The notes: generated by a model from the sequence alone, not told the origin. DNA of 64,000 bases from Rathayibacter agropyri (GCF_013249015.1 NZ_JABRPL010000001.1:544318-608317); one strand, 5' to 3'; shown: positions 1 through 9,700, counted from the first letter of the stretch. A program made the numbers and translations.

Positions 1-275
1 GCGAGCAGATCGGGGTTGCGGTAGCTGTTGCAGGTGACGAGCGGGCCGAACTCGATGCGGCTGGTCTGCTCGGCCCAGGCGGCGAGCATGCTCCAGCCCT
101 CGAAATGCAGGCCGTCGGGCTCGCCCGAGAGGGGGAAGAAGTGGTCCCAGTTGAACGCGATGTCGACGCCGAGGTCCTCGAGCTCGGCGAGGGTGTCGCG
201 GATGACCTCGTAGGGCACGTGCTGCGGAGCGATCTGGACGCCGATGCGGACGGGGCGCGCGAGTGCTGTTGTCAT
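1..275 (-). CDS. LLM-class (luciferase-like) oxidoreductase, N-terminal part
   Basis: This gene runs off the left edge; only the first ~91 residues are visible. Translation starts at the ATG at 275-273 and gives a beta/alpha-barrel N-terminus ([18 protein letters not shown], then [11 protein letters not shown] and [18 protein letters not shown]) typical of the bacterial luciferase-like family of F420- or FMN-dependent oxidoreductases. The NWDHF and GPLV(T) positions match the flavin/F420 contact strands of that family. Substrate cannot be told. F420 use is plausible because cofD/fbiA is in this window, but that is inference. Confidence 0.8.
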   Translation of the reverse strand, partial: MTTALARPVRIGVQIAPQHVPYEVIRDTLAELEDLGVDIAFNWDHFFPLSGEPDGLHFEGWSMLAAWAEQTSRIEFGPLVTCNSYRNPDLL

Positions 276-333
276 GCCCTCACGCTAGCGAGCGGGGGCG
301 CGCGGGGGGATCCCCGTTTTTCTGGTGAAACGC

Positions 334-789
334 CTACTCCCCCGCGGGATTCGGGGACCCGGTCGGCGGCTGCTCGCTGGTCGAGCGGGCCAGCGTGACG
401 GTGGTCGCGCCCTTGTCATCGAACAGGCGCAGGCGTCCTCCGTCGAGCGACGCCATTGCCGACTCCGAGAACAAGCGCGGCAGAGCGACTCCGTCGCAGG
501 CGATGAAGGTGCTGGGGCCCGCGGTCACCGAGAGCGCGCCCTCGCCGTCGATCGACCACTCGCCCTGCGCGCCGTTGCAGCCGTCCGAGCCCGTCCAGGT
601 GCCGTCCTCAGCGAGGAGGAGGAACGGGACGTCGGGCGCGCTGTACGCGACCCCGGTCACCCAGCGCCCTACGAGATCCGCTGGCGCAGGCACAGACCTC
701 GTCTCCACGCCGGATCCGCCGGCGCACCCTGTGAGCGCGAGCGCGACAAAGGCGAGGACGCCGGCTGTCCTGGACCTGCGCGACCTCAT
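334..789 (-). CDS. META-domain-like lipoprotein
   Basis: A 151-residue secreted lipoprotein. The N-terminus has basic residues (MRSRRSRTAG), a hydrophobic core and a lipobox LTGC with the modified Cys at about residue 22, so it should be anchored to the outer face of the membrane. The body contains GRWVTG, LLLAEDGTWTGSDGCNGAQGEW and a later FIACDG, the pattern of META/HslJ-type domains (SDGCN with a partner Cys). Function unknown. Its ATG overlaps the ffh stop by four bases (ATGA), so it is probably translated by coupling at the end of the ffh transcript. Confidence 0.75.
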   Translation of the reverse strand: MRSRRSRTAGVLAFVALALTGCAGGSGVETRSVPAPADLVGRWVTGVAYSAPDVPFLLLAEDGTWTGSDGCNGAQGEWSIDGEGALSVTAGPSTFIACDGVALPRLFSESAMASLDGGRLRLFDDKGATTVTLARSTSEQPPTGSPNPAGE

Positions 790-2339
790 CGGCCCAGGAG
801 CTTCTGCAACTGCTCCAGCTCCTCCGGTGTGGGCTGCGCGCCCGTCGCGCCGCCACCCAGGCCGAAGCCGGAGCCGCCCGCGTCGCCGGAACGCGGTCCG
901 GCCGTCAGCGCCGCGTTTTCGGCGGCCCGCTTGGCGGGGTTCCCCGACTTGCTGCCCTTCTTCTTCTGCGGCTTCGGACGGGCGGTGTAGCCCGCGCCGG
1001 GCACGGGGCCCATGCCCGGGACGTTCGGCATGCCGCCCTTGGCCACGGTCTTCATCATCTTGGCGGCCTGCTCGAAGCGCTGCACAAGTTGGTTGACGTC
1101 GGTCACGGTCATGCCGGAGCCGCGGGCGATGCGCAGGCGCCGCGAGCCGTTGAGCAGTTTCGGATTCTGCCGCTCCGCCTTCGTCATCGACTGGATGATT
1201 GCTTCGGTGCGCACGATCTCGTGCTCATCGAACTGGTCGAGCTGCTCGCGCATGCCCTTCGCGCCGGGCAGCATGCCGATCATCTTCTTGATCGAGCCCA
1301 TGTTGCGCAGCTGCTGCATCTGGCCGAGGAAGTCGTCGAGCGTGAACGAGTCGCTCATGATCTTCTCGGCGACCTTGCGGGCCTCGTCCTCGTCGAAGGC
1401 GGCCTGCGCCTGCTCGATGAGGGTCAGCACGTCGCCGAGGTCGAGGATCCGACTCGCCATGCGGTCCGGGTGGAACTGCTCGAAGTCATCGAGCGACTCG
1501 CCCGTGGAGGCGAACAGGATCGGACGGCCGGTGAGCGACGCGACCGAGAGCGCAGCGCCTCCGCGAGCGTCGCCGTCAAGCTTGGACAGGACGACGCCGG
1601 TGAAGTCGACACCCTCCTGGAAGGCCTTGGCCGTCGCGACCGCGTCCTGGCCGATCATCGCGTCGATGACGAAGAGCACTTCATCGGGGTTCGTGACCCG
1701 GCGGATATCGGCGGCCTGCTTCATCATGTCGGCATCGACGCCGAGCCGCCCCGCGGTGTCGATGATGACGGTGTCGTACTGCTTGTCGGTCGCGAAGCGG
1801 ATCGCGTCCCGGGCGACCGTGACCGGGTTGCCGACTCCGTTGCCGGGTTCCGGCGCGTACACCGCGACTCCGGCCTGCTCGCCGACGACCTGAAGCTGCT
1901 GCACTGCATTGGGACGCTGGAGGTCGGCCGCGACGAGGAGCGGCGTGTGCCCGTCCTTGCCGAGGTACTTGCCGAGCTTGCCGGCAAGCGTCGTCTTACC
2001 CGCGCCCTGGAGACCGGCGAGCATGATGACGGTCGGCGGACGCTTGGCAAACTCGAGACGGCGGGACTGACCACCGAGGATGCCGACGAGTTCTTCATTG
2101 ACGATCTGGACGACCTGCTGAGCCGGGTTGAGTGCCTTATTGACCTCGTCGCCGAGCGCGCGCTCGCGCACCTTGCCGGTGAATTCCTTGACGACCTCGA
2201 GCGCGACGTCGGCATCGAGCAGCGCGCGCCGGATCTCGCGGACGGTGCCGTCGACGTCCGAGGCCGAGAGCTTGCCCTTGGTGCGGAGATTCTTGAAGGT
2301 CTCGACGAGTCGATCCGAGAGGGTGCCGAAAGTAGCCAT
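786..2339 (-). CDS. ffh: Signal recognition particle protein Ffh
   Basis: 517-residue GTPase that binds 4.5S RNA and signal sequences of nascent membrane proteins and docks with FtsY. The N domain begins MATFGTLSDRL. The G domain shows G1 GLQGAGKTT, G3 DTAGR and G4 SKLDGDARGG. The Met-rich M domain follows (MIGMLPGAKGM, SGMTVTDVNQL) and ends in a Gly/Lys-rich tail. The reading frame is open about 109 codons further upstream, but MATFGTLSDRL aligns with known Ffh starts. A TAGAAT -10-like hexamer (2355-2350) lies about 10 bases before the ATG and no Shine-Dalgarno is seen, so the mRNA may be leaderless. The lipoprotein gene follows with an ATGA overlap. Confidence 0.97.
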   Translation of the reverse strand: MATFGTLSDRLVETFKNLRTKGKLSASDVDGTVREIRRALLDADVALEVVKEFTGKVRERALGDEVNKALNPAQQVVQIVNEELVGILGGQSRRLEFAKRPPTVIMLAGLQGAGKTTLAGKLGKYLGKDGHTPLLVAADLQRPNAVQQLQVVGEQAGVAVYAPEPGNGVGNPVTVARDAIRFATDKQYDTVIIDTAGRLGVDADMMKQAADIRRVTNPDEVLFVIDAMIGQDAVATAKAFQEGVDFTGVVLSKLDGDARGGAALSVASLTGRPILFASTGESLDDFEQFHPDRMASRILDLGDVLTLIEQAQAAFDEDEARKVAEKIMSDSFTLDDFLGQMQQLRNMGSIKKMIGMLPGAKGMREQLDQFDEHEIVRTEAIIQSMTKAERQNPKLLNGSRRLRIARGSGMTVTDVNQLVQRFEQAAKMMKTVAKGGMPNVPGMGPVPGAGYTARPKPQKKKGSKSGNPAKRAAENAALTAGPRSGDAGGSGFGLGGGATGAQPTPEELEQLQKLLGR

Positions 2340-2432
2340 GATGCGCCGAATTCTATCGGAGCCGCGTGAGAGGTCTCCGCGGGAGCGGGAGGCTTTATAG
2401 TCTCCGTTCAGCAACGGAGTTAGGGTAGCCCC
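2340..2432. promoter_or_regulatory. Divergent ffh/lipB promoter region with a 5'-UTR hairpin
   Basis: This spacer separates the divergent ffh and lipB starts. Toward lipB it holds a TATAGT hexamer (2396-2401) matching a -10 box, followed at once by a perfect inverted repeat CTCCGTT-cagc-AACGGAG (2402-2419). That repeat would form a hairpin at the very 5' end of the lipB mRNA. No good Shine-Dalgarno precedes lipB. Toward ffh, TAGAAT (2355-2350) is a -10 candidate close to the start codon. Promoter calls are by eye. Confidence 0.4.
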
Positions 2433-3122
2433 ATGATTGAGACTCTCGTCGCGGGCGACTCCGCTGAACCCCTCGACTACCGCGACGGCTGGGACCTCCA
2501 GCGCCGCCTCCATGCCGAGATCGCCGCCGGTGACCGGCCCGACACGCTCGTGCTCTGCGAGCACGCCTCCGTCTACACCGCGGGCAAGCGCACAGAGCCG
2601 CACGAACGCCCGGACGACGGCTCCCCCGTGGTCGATGTCGACCGCGGCGGGAGGATCACGTGGCACGGCCCGGGACAGCTGGTTGGCTATCCGATCGTGC
2701 GGCTGCGCGAGCCGGTCGACGTCCTCGCCTACGTCCGCTCACTCGAGGGGATCCTGATCGACGTGCTCGAGGACCTGGGCGTGCAGGGCAGCCGCGTCGA
2801 GGGGCGCTCGGGAGTCTGGGTCGTGCGGCCGGGAGGCGCGGAGAAGATCGCGGCCATCGGGATTCGAGTGGCGGCGGGTGTCACGATGCACGGCTTCGCG
2901 CTCAACGTCTCCAACAGCCTCGAGCCCTACTCCCGGATCGTCGCCTGCGGCATCGCGGACGCCGGTGTCACGACTGTGGAGCGCGAGCGTGGCGAGGCGC
3001 CACCGATGGCGGTAGTGCGGGCGCGGGTGATGGCGAGAGTCGCCCAGGCGGCGCCGGCTTTCGCGGCGCGAGTGGACGACACCGCTGGGGTGCGACGGAG
3101 TGCCTCCGGAGTCGCCGCGTGA
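2433..3122 (+). CDS. lipB: Octanoyltransferase LipB
   Basis: 229-residue enzyme that moves the octanoyl group from octanoyl-ACP to lipoyl domains of 2-oxoacid dehydrogenases and the glycine cleavage system. The family signature [13 protein letters not shown] is at residues 71-83. The thioester-forming Cys is Cys172 in IVACGI and the partner Lys is Lys138 in AEKIAAIG. Length is normal. It is directly followed by lipA with a GTGA overlap, giving a two-gene lipoate operon. Octanoyl-ACP and a lipoyl-dependent complex (PDH) are served by the fab and aceE genes about 50 kb away in the same window. Confidence 0.96.
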   Translation: MIETLVAGDSAEPLDYRDGWDLQRRLHAEIAAGDRPDTLVLCEHASVYTAGKRTEPHERPDDGSPVVDVDRGGRITWHGPGQLVGYPIVRLREPVDVLAYVRSLEGILIDVLEDLGVQGSRVEGRSGVWVVRPGGAEKIAAIGIRVAAGVTMHGFALNVSNSLEPYSRIVACGIADAGVTTVERERGEAPPMAVVRARVMARVAQAAPAFAARVDDTAGVRRSASGVAA

Positions 3123-4105
3123 GCGCCGAAGTGGGGGGGCGCAAGCTGCTGCGACTCGAGGTCCGCAACGCCGAGACACCCATCGAGCGCAAGCCCGAGT
3201 GGATCCGCACGAAGGCGTCGATGGGGCCCGAGTATCGGCAGTTGCAGTCGCTGGTGAAGAGCGAGGATCTGCACACGGTGTGCCAGGAGGCCGGTTGCCC
3301 GAACATCTTCGAGTGCTGGGAGGACCGCGAGGCGACGTTCCTCATCGGCGGCGCGCAGTGCACGCGGCGCTGCGACTTCTGCCAGATCGACACCGGCAAG
3401 CCGGCAGACTACGACGCCGACGAACCGCGGCGGGTCGGCGAGTCGGTGGCGCGGATGAAGCTCCGCTACGCGACCGTGACCGGGGTCGCGCGGGACGACC
3501 TACCCGACGAGGGCTCCTGGCTGTATGCCGAGACGATCCGGCAGATTCATGCCCAGGCGCCGGGCACGGGTGTCGAGATCCTCGTGCCCGACTTCACCGG
3601 GCGCGCCGAGCACCTCCAGCGCGTCTTCGACGCCCAGCCGGAGGTGTTCGCGCACAACGTCGAGACGGTGCCGCGGATCTTTAAGCGCATTCGCCCGGCG
3701 TTCCGCTACGAGCGCTCACTCGACGTCCTGACCCAGGGGCGCGAGGCGGGGCTGATCACGAAGTCGAACCTCATCCTCGGCATGGGCGAGGAGCGCGAGG
3801 AGATTTCGCAGGCGTTGCAGGACCTCTACGACGCGGGCACCGACATTGTGACCATCACGCAGTACCTTCGCCCGACTCCGCGGCACCTGCCGGTGGACCG
3901 CTGGGTGCACCCAGAAGAGTTCGTGGCGATCAAGGAAGAGGCGGAGGACATTGGCTTCCTCGGCGTGCTCGCGGGCCCTCTCGTGCGCTCCTCGTACCGG
4001 GCGGGCCGCCTCTGGGCGCGCTCGATGGACTCGAAGGGCCTGCCGGTGCCGGAGCACCTGCGCCATCTGGCCGACGCGGCGCTCGGCTTCTCGCAGGCGG
4101 TGTGA
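3119..4105 (+). CDS. lipA: Lipoyl synthase LipA (radical SAM)
   Basis: 328-residue radical-SAM enzyme inserting two sulfurs into protein-bound octanoyl groups. The auxiliary cluster ligands are Cys55, Cys60 and Cys66 ([12 protein letters not shown]). The radical-SAM ligands are Cys81, Cys85 and Cys88 (CTRRCDFC). The C-terminal RSSY motif that ligates the auxiliary cluster is present (LVRSSYRAG). I chose the GTG at 3119, which overlaps the lipB TGA (GTGA); the frame is open upstream only because it shadows lipB. The start [14 protein letters not shown] fits actinobacterial LipA. Confidence 0.97.
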   Translation: MSAEVGGRKLLRLEVRNAETPIERKPEWIRTKASMGPEYRQLQSLVKSEDLHTVCQEAGCPNIFECWEDREATFLIGGAQCTRRCDFCQIDTGKPADYDADEPRRVGESVARMKLRYATVTGVARDDLPDEGSWLYAETIRQIHAQAPGTGVEILVPDFTGRAEHLQRVFDAQPEVFAHNVETVPRIFKRIRPAFRYERSLDVLTQGREAGLITKSNLILGMGEEREEISQALQDLYDAGTDIVTITQYLRPTPRHLPVDRWVHPEEFVAIKEEAEDIGFLGVLAGPLVRSSYRAGRLWARSMDSKGLPVPEHLRHLADAALGFSQAV

Positions 4106-4113
4106 GGGCCTGC

Positions 4114-4172
4114 GCGAGATGTCTCGTGAGTACGCTTTCGTCGGCGTGTCGCGTACCCAAGTGACATCTCGC
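4114..4172. repeat. Intergenic inverted repeat downstream of lipA
   Basis: Perfect 10-bp outer arms GCGAGATGTC (4114-4123) and GACATCTCGC (4163-4172) enclose a second symmetric pair GTACGC (4130-4135) and GCGTAC (4151-4156), both offset by the same six bases. The whole element could fold as a long interrupted hairpin in the lipA 3' region. No T-run follows, so it is not a classical terminator. A small repetitive palindromic element is the more likely reading. Confidence 0.6.
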
Positions 4173-4224
4173 GGGTGGGAGGGCTGGGCGCGCGGAGGCT
4201 GAGGCGGGTGCGTATCCTGACAGC

Positions 4225-4545
4225 GTGGAACCCGTCACGGAGCGAGCGAAGACACTGCGAGCGGCAGTGCAGGCACACCATGCTGCACTCGCTGACGTTC
4301 TCGTTCGCTATGGAGCGAGCAACCCGAGGCTTTTCGGTTCCGTTGCGCGGGGCGACGCGCACGCGGAAAGTGACGTCGATCTCTTCGTTGATCTGGAAAG
4401 CGGGTCGGGTAACCCTCTGCTGCGTCTCGCCGGCATCGGCGAGGAACTTAGTCGCATTCTTGGAGTGCGGGTCGACGTCGTGGCCGAGTCGCTCCTGCGT
4501 GCGTCAGTCTCTACGTCCGCGCACCGCGACATGGTTCCCCTGTGA
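4225..4545 (+). CDS. mntA: MNT-type nucleotidyltransferase antitoxin (MntA-like)
   Basis: 106 residues, GTG start. Minimal nucleotidyltransferase fold with Gly38-Ser39 and metal-binding Asp50 and Asp52 (GSVARGDAHAESDVDLFVD, the GSx10DxD signature). In characterised HEPN-MNT systems this enzyme adenylylates and silences the partner HEPN toxin. The HEPN gene starts ten bases downstream, the canonical order. A TATCCT hexamer (4213-4218) ends just before the start codon, so the transcript may be leaderless. The stop codon lies in a 14-bp tandem duplication (see 4542-4566). Confidence 0.85.
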   Translation: MEPVTERAKTLRAAVQAHHAALADVLVRYGASNPRLFGSVARGDAHAESDVDLFVDLESGSGNPLLRLAGIGEELSRILGVRVDVVAESLLRASVSTSAHRDMVPL

Positions 4546-4566
4546 GCAGATCGTTGTGAGCAGATC
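4542..4566. repeat. 14-bp tandem duplication across the mntA stop / hepT start
   Basis: GTGAGCAGATCGTT (4542-4555) is followed directly by GTGAGCAGATC (4556-4566). The first copy's GTGA holds the mntA stop codon and would have been a four-base overlap start, but in that copy the hepT reading frame is broken. The second copy provides the working hepT GTG. The likely history is that a coupled GTGA start was duplicated, separating the two genes by ten bases. Confidence 0.7.
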
Positions 4567-4888
4567 ATCGACCGAACGTTTCTCCGATATTCTCGCGGCG
4601 ATCGAGCGTTGTCGTGAGTACCGGGCGTATCTCGATGGGGACGACGGTGCAGTCGCCGGAATGGCACTCGACGCAGTTCTGCGCAATCTCGCGGTGATCG
4701 GCGAGGCAGTGCGGGCCCTCCCCGATCCAGAGTTGAACGCCCTTGCCGATGTACCGTGGCCGGCCATCGCGGGGCTCCGGAACATCATCGTGCACGAGTA
4801 CTTCCGAATCCAGCCCGCGCTGATCATGGAGATTCTCGACGAGGAACTCCTCCCCCTCGCCATCGCCCTCCGCGCACGGCACACCTGA
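4556..4888 (+). CDS. hepT: HEPN (DUF86) toxin, HepT-like RNase
   Basis: 110 residues. HEPN/DUF86 helical fold with the catalytic RX4HXY motif as RNIIVHEY: Arg75, His80 and Tyr82. In studied HepT proteins Arg/His cleave RNA and this Tyr is the site AMPylated by MntA, so both toxin and target site look intact. I start at the GTG at 4556 (VSRSSTERFSDILAAI); the preceding GTG at 4542 is out of frame because of the tandem duplication. It forms a module with mntA between lipA and ftsY. Confidence 0.85.
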   Translation: MSRSSTERFSDILAAIERCREYRAYLDGDDGAVAGMALDAVLRNLAVIGEAVRALPDPELNALADVPWPAIAGLRNIIVHEYFRIQPALIMEILDEELLPLAIALRARHT

Positions 4889-4931
4889 GCAACGCGGAGG
4901 CTGGTCTGGGAGGGCTGGGCGGGGCGCGGGG

Positions 4932-5807
4932 TCAGGCGACCAGTTGCTGGGCGAAGACGTGGGGGGTGAAGCCGGCGAGGTCGCCGATGCCCTCGCCCTG
5001 GCCGACGAGCTTGATGGGGATGCCGGTGCGCTCCTGAACGGCGAGGACGAAGCCGCCCTTGGCCGAGCCGTCGAGCTTGGTGATGACCAGGCCGGTGACG
5101 CCCGCGTGCTCGATGAACGCCTCCGCCTGACTGAGGCCGTTCTGGCCGGTGGTCGCGTCGAGCACGAGCAGGATCTCGGAGATCGGGGCCTGCTTCTCGA
5201 TGACCCGCTTGATCTTGGTGAGCTCATCCATCAGGCCGCCCTTGGTGTGCAGTCGTCCGGCCGTGTCGATGATGACCATTTCGACGCCGTTGTCCTTGGC
5301 GAACTGCACGGTCTGGAAGGCCACGGAGGCGGGATCCTGACGCTCCTGCTGCGGGCGAACGATCTGCGCGTCGGCCCGCTGGGCCCAGGTAGCGAGCTGG
5401 TCGACAGCGGCGGCGCGGAAGGTGTCCGCGGCTCCGACGACTACGCTGCGGCCGTAGTTGCGAAGGAACTTAGCGAATTTACCGATGGTGGTCGTCTTGC
5501 CGACGCCGTTCACGCCGACCACGAGGATCACGGCGGGGCGCTCGCTCAGCTTGAGTGTCGTGTCGTACTTGGACAGGCGCTCCTCGAGTGACTCGCGAAG
5601 CATCCGCTGGAGGTCGCGGGGGTCGGTCGTGGAGTAGCGGGCGACTTTCGACCGGAGGTCCTCCACGATGTCCTCGGTGATATCGGGACCGAAGTCAGCC
5701 GTAATGAGGGCCGTCTCGAGGTCGTCCCAGGTCTGGTCGTCAATTGTGCGCTTCTCGAACAGTCCGCGCAGTGCGCGACCGAGCGACCAGGAGGTGCGTT
5801 CTGCCAT
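4932..5807 (-). CDS. ftsY: SRP receptor FtsY (NG-domain form)
   Basis: 291-residue SRP receptor GTPase that accepts Ffh-ribosome complexes at the membrane. G1 is VNGVGKTTT, G2-region DTFRAAA, G3 DTAGRLHTKGG, G4 TKLDGSAKGG. Only the NG domain with a short amphipathic start (MAERTSWSLGRALRGLFEK) is present; the long acidic A domain of E. coli FtsY is absent, as usual in actinobacteria. Start is the ATG at 5807. It lies downstream of smc and a glycosyltransferase on the same strand, with nine bases to the latter. Confidence 0.97.
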   Translation of the reverse strand: MAERTSWSLGRALRGLFEKRTIDDQTWDDLETALITADFGPDITEDIVEDLRSKVARYSTTDPRDLQRMLRESLEERLSKYDTTLKLSERPAVILVVGVNGVGKTTTIGKFAKFLRNYGRSVVVGAADTFRAAAVDQLATWAQRADAQIVRPQQERQDPASVAFQTVQFAKDNGVEMVIIDTAGRLHTKGGLMDELTKIKRVIEKQAPISEILLVLDATTGQNGLSQAEAFIEHAGVTGLVITKLDGSAKGGFVLAVQERTGIPIKLVGQGEGIGDLAGFTPHVFAQQLVA

Positions 5808-5816
5808 GCGTCCAGG

Positions 5817-6764
5817 CTACCGGCGCCGCCGCGGCCGGGTCCGCGTGCCGAGCGCGGAGGCGACCCATCCCGCGAGGGCCTGGCGGCCCAGACTCGGGTG
5901 GCGGAGCCACAGGGGCACCAGCGCGGCCATCGACACGAGGCGCTCCGCGAGGAGGCGAAGCGGAGGCACATCTCGCCGGAAGCCGAGCGACACGTCGAAG
6001 GATTGCTCCGCCGCCCTCGGGTGCACGCGCACGCCACGAATGTCGTTCATCAGATTACTGCCGTGAACGACCTGCAGCCACAGGGGTTCGACGCGGAGGG
6101 AGCGGACGGGGGCATGGTCGCGCGCACTGCTGTGCCGGCCGTCCTGAAACACCGTGCGGGGCGGGACCGAGGGGGTGCGGGCCTCGACGAAGCTGAGAAA
6201 GGGGTTCACTGCGTAGTCGTACCGATAGATGCGGCCGGAGCGATCGAGCTGGAGGCCACGAGTGGCGTTGAGGTAGAGGCCGTCGGCGCCGAGACCGGCG
6301 GCGATCGCCTCCGTCGCCTCCCGCTGAATGGTCTCGACGAAGCGGATTCCCAGCGCGTCGTCGCTGTCGAGCCGGGTGGTGATGAGCGGCGCTGCGGAAT
6401 CGCTCCCGATGGCACGCCGGACGGCGTCGACGGAGAAGGGGCCGGACAGGTAGACCGGCTCGAACAGGCCGGCGGCGGCAGACATCCGCTCGCGCAGCCA
6501 ATCGGGCGCGCGGTCATCGAGGAAGACGAGCCAGCGGAACGAGTGGACGGATTGCGACTCGAGGGAGGCGATCGTCGCCTCCTCGAAGAATGCCCATCGG
6601 TAGCGCAGCCAGTCGTCGGAGGCCGGCGCCTGCTCGGGCACGAAGACGACACTGAAGCGGGTCAGGATGACGTGATCCAGGGTCGGCACGACGTCACGGT
6701 AGTCGAGCGGGTCCCTACCACCGACTGGTGGCGCGGGAGACGGCGTGCGGCGCCGCGACCTCAC
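5817..6764 (-). CDS. Putative rhamnosyl/glycosyltransferase
   Basis: 315 residues. GTG start overlapping the smc TGA (GTGA). The protein contains ILTRFSVVF, FRWLVFLDDRAPDWLRERM and a DSDDA-type nucleotide-sugar/metal motif (TTRLDSDDALGIRF), resembling the actinobacterial putative rhamnosyltransferase family (DUF3118). It likely decorates an envelope polysaccharide with a sugar from an NDP donor; donor and acceptor are unknown. The C-terminus is basic (TRTRPRRRR), and a hydrophobic stretch near residues 275-290 may touch the membrane. It sits between smc and ftsY, where it is not part of the usual core order. Confidence 0.65.
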   Translation of the reverse strand: MRSRRRTPSPAPPVGGRDPLDYRDVVPTLDHVILTRFSVVFVPEQAPASDDWLRYRWAFFEEATIASLESQSVHSFRWLVFLDDRAPDWLRERMSAAAGLFEPVYLSGPFSVDAVRRAIGSDSAAPLITTRLDSDDALGIRFVETIQREATEAIAAGLGADGLYLNATRGLQLDRSGRIYRYDYAVNPFLSFVEARTPSVPPRTVFQDGRHSSARDHAPVRSLRVEPLWLQVVHGSNLMNDIRGVRVHPRAAEQSFDVSLGFRRDVPPLRLLAERLVSMAALVPLWLRHPSLGRQALAGWVASALGTRTRPRRRR

Positions 6765-9700
6765 GCGGGGGGCGCCGCCACACGCTGGCCGACCACTGCC
6801 GAGACGCCGTCCTGGCGCATCGAGACGCCGTAGAGCGCATCCGCGATCTCCATCGTCCGCTTCTGGTGCGTGATGACGATGAGCTGGCTCGAGGTCCGCA
6901 GGGTCTGGAAGATGCTCAGTAGCCGGCCGAGGTTCGCGTCGTCCAGGGCTGCTTCCACCTCGTCCATGATGTAGAAGGGGCTTGGCCGCGACGTGAAGAT
7001 CGCGACCATGAACGCCACCGCGGCGAGCGAGCGCTCCCCTCCCGAGAGCAGCGACAGCCGTTCGATCTTCTTGCCTGCTGGGCGCACCGCGACCTCGATC
7101 CCAGTCGTGAGCAGGTTCTCCGGGTCGGTCAGGCGGATGCTGCCCGTGCCGCCCGGGAAGAGGACGGGGAACACCTCCGCGAACGCTGCTTGCGTGTCAT
7201 CGAAGGCGGAGGCGAAGACCGTCTGCATGGTCTCGTCGAGCTCCTCGATGATGGTGAGCAGGTCGCGGCGAGTGCTGGTGAGGTCGGCGAGCTGCTCCGT
7301 GAGAAAGACGTGCCGCTGCTCCAGCGCCGCGAACTCCTCGAGAGCGAGCGGATTCACGCGGCCCAATTGGCCAAGCTGCTTCTGCGCTGTCGCGAGGCGC
7401 CGCCGCTGCTCCTCGCGGACGTACGCCCGCGGCTCCTCGTGCTCGCCCGTCTCGTCCGGGACGCCGACGTCTGGCCCGTACTCGGCGACCAGCACGTCCT
7501 CGCTGAGACCCAGCTCGGAGCCGGCGCGCTCCAGGAGCCCGGTCAGCTGTAGCCGCTTCTCGTAGATCTGGAGCTCGATCCCGTGCACGCTCTCGGTGAC
7601 GGACTGGAGGCGGTCGCGCAAGGCAGCCTCCTCGCGGCGGAGCGTCTGCAACTCGGCGTTCTGCTGCGAGCGGGCCGCCTCGGCGGCGACGAGCTGTGCA
7701 CGCGCCTGGTGAACGGAGCGGTCGACGGAGGCGAGGACGCCCGGGAGCGCGGCGGTCACCTCGGCCGCGGCGTCTCGCTGACGGCGGCGGATCACGGCGC
7801 GGCGGGCGGCTTCGTCGGCGGCGGCACGATCAGCGGCCAGCTGCCCGGCCAGAGACTCGCCGCGGGACTGCTCCGCGCGCACGCGCTCCTTCGCCGTCTC
7901 GACGGCCAGGCGCGCCTCGATCTCGCGCTCGCGCGCGACGTCCACCTCACGCTGAAGGCCGTCGCGCGCGCCGGCGTCGAGGACCGGCCTCGGGCGCGCG
8001 CGGGCGGTCTCGAGCGCGCTCTTCGCGTTCTGCGCGGCGGTCTCGGCGTCGCCGACCCGCTCGGAGGCGGTGGCCAGCGCCTTCTCGCCGCGGCCGTGCT
8101 CAGCGGTCGCCGCCTCCAGTTGGGCGCGCACCCGCCCCAGGCGCTCCGTCTGCGCCGCCCGAGCGGCGTCGTGCTCGCGGAGAGCCGACAGGGCGAGCGT
8201 CGACTGCTCCTTCGCGGCCCGCAGCACACCGGTCTGCTCGGCCAGCTCGAAGCGGAGGCGGTCGATGCCTTTCTCCACCTCCTCCAGCCGGTTCGCGGCG
8301 GAATCACGCTCGGAGACAAGCTCGATGCGACTGCGCTGTCCGCCCGACCCAGCACTGAGCACGACATCCGAGACCGCCGCTCCGTCGCGAGTGACGATGA
8401 GCAGACCAGACCCGCCGAGACCTGCGCGGAGGCGGCGCGCAGCGGCGACGTCATCCACCACGAGCACGCGCTCCAGGAGGGACAGGATCCCGGGCGGCGC
8501 GGTCACGAGCTCGCCAGCACGGACCGCGCCGTCCGGGACGTCGAGGTCGAAGGGCGGGCGGGCGGAGTCGGCGACCAGCAGCTCGACGCGGCCGAGTTCG
8601 CCCTCGAGCGCGGCGTCGAGCGCCGCGTCAGCCTGCACGGTCGAGTCAACGAGCACGGCGTCGGCGATCGCGCCAAGCGCGGCGGCGATCGCGGCCTCAT
8701 TGCCGGGACGCACCTGGATCCGCTCGGCCACCCGGCCGCGGACGCCGTCGAGCCGTGCGGCGATCAGTTCGGCGGACCCGTCGGAGACGTCGAGGGCGAG
8801 GGAGAGGGCGCCAGTGCGGGCGGCAAGGGCGTCGCGCTCGCGCTCCAGCGCGTGCAACGTGTCACGGAGCCGCTCGATCTCGCGCTCCGCCTCGGACACC
8901 GCCACCTGGGCGCGCTCGTAGTCCTCGTCGAGGCCGCCGTCCGGCCCGTGACCGGCGTCACCGAGCTCGTCCTCGAGTGCCTCCAGGGCGTGCTGGGCAG
9001 CGTCCCTCCTCTGCACCGCGGACTCGAGTGTGTTCTGGGCGCGCAGGACCTCGCCGCGCACCGACGCCAGACGGGAGGCGGCAGTCTCGGCCTGGCCCGT
9101 CAGTGTGGAAAGTTCGAGGTCGTAGCGGGAGACGAGTGCCGATTGCGCGGCGATCTCCTCGTCGACCGCGTCGAGAGCGGAGCGGGCGGCAACCGTGCCG
9201 CCCTGGGCCGCGATCCAGGCCGCTTCGGCGTCGAGCACGCGCTGCCGCAGGCGCTCCACCTCGGCCCTGACGTCCTCAAGCTGCTGCACGGTGACCCGCG
9301 GGGCGGTCTGCGGCTGCTCGGACTCAAGGTCGAGCATCGCGAGCCGCTGCCCGGCGAGCGCCGACAGGTTGCGCAACCGCTCCTGCACCGACTCCAGCTC
9401 GAAGGTCGTGCGCCGCGCGTCGTCCACGGCGTCGCCGATCATCTCCGCTTCGATCCGCGCCATCCGCAGCGTCGCCTGCTCCAGCTTCTCCTGCAGGACG
9501 ACGCGCTCGCTGTGTCGCTCGCTCTCGGAGCGCGCGAAGCCGTCGAGCGCCGCGCGCAGTCCGACCACGTCATCGGCGAGCAGGCGCGCCCGGGCGTCGC
9601 GGACGACGGCGGCGATGGTCTGCGCTTGCCTGGCCACTTCCGCCTGGCGTCCGAGCGGCTTCAACTGGCGCCGGATTTCGCCCGCCAGATCGGAGAGGCG

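Larger units (their letters stand above)
4176..4921. repeat. 15-bp direct repeats flanking the MNT-HEPN module
   Basis: TGGGAGGGCTGGGCG occurs at 4176-4190 and again, identically, at 4907-4921, one copy on each side of the toxin-antitoxin genes. A second 11-mer, CGCGGAGGCTG, also lies on both sides (4191-4201 and 4893-4903). Such direct repeats could be the scar of insertion, or sites at which the module is lost by recombination. The sequence is G-rich, so chance contributes, but two shared words on both flanks is notable. Confidence 0.55.
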
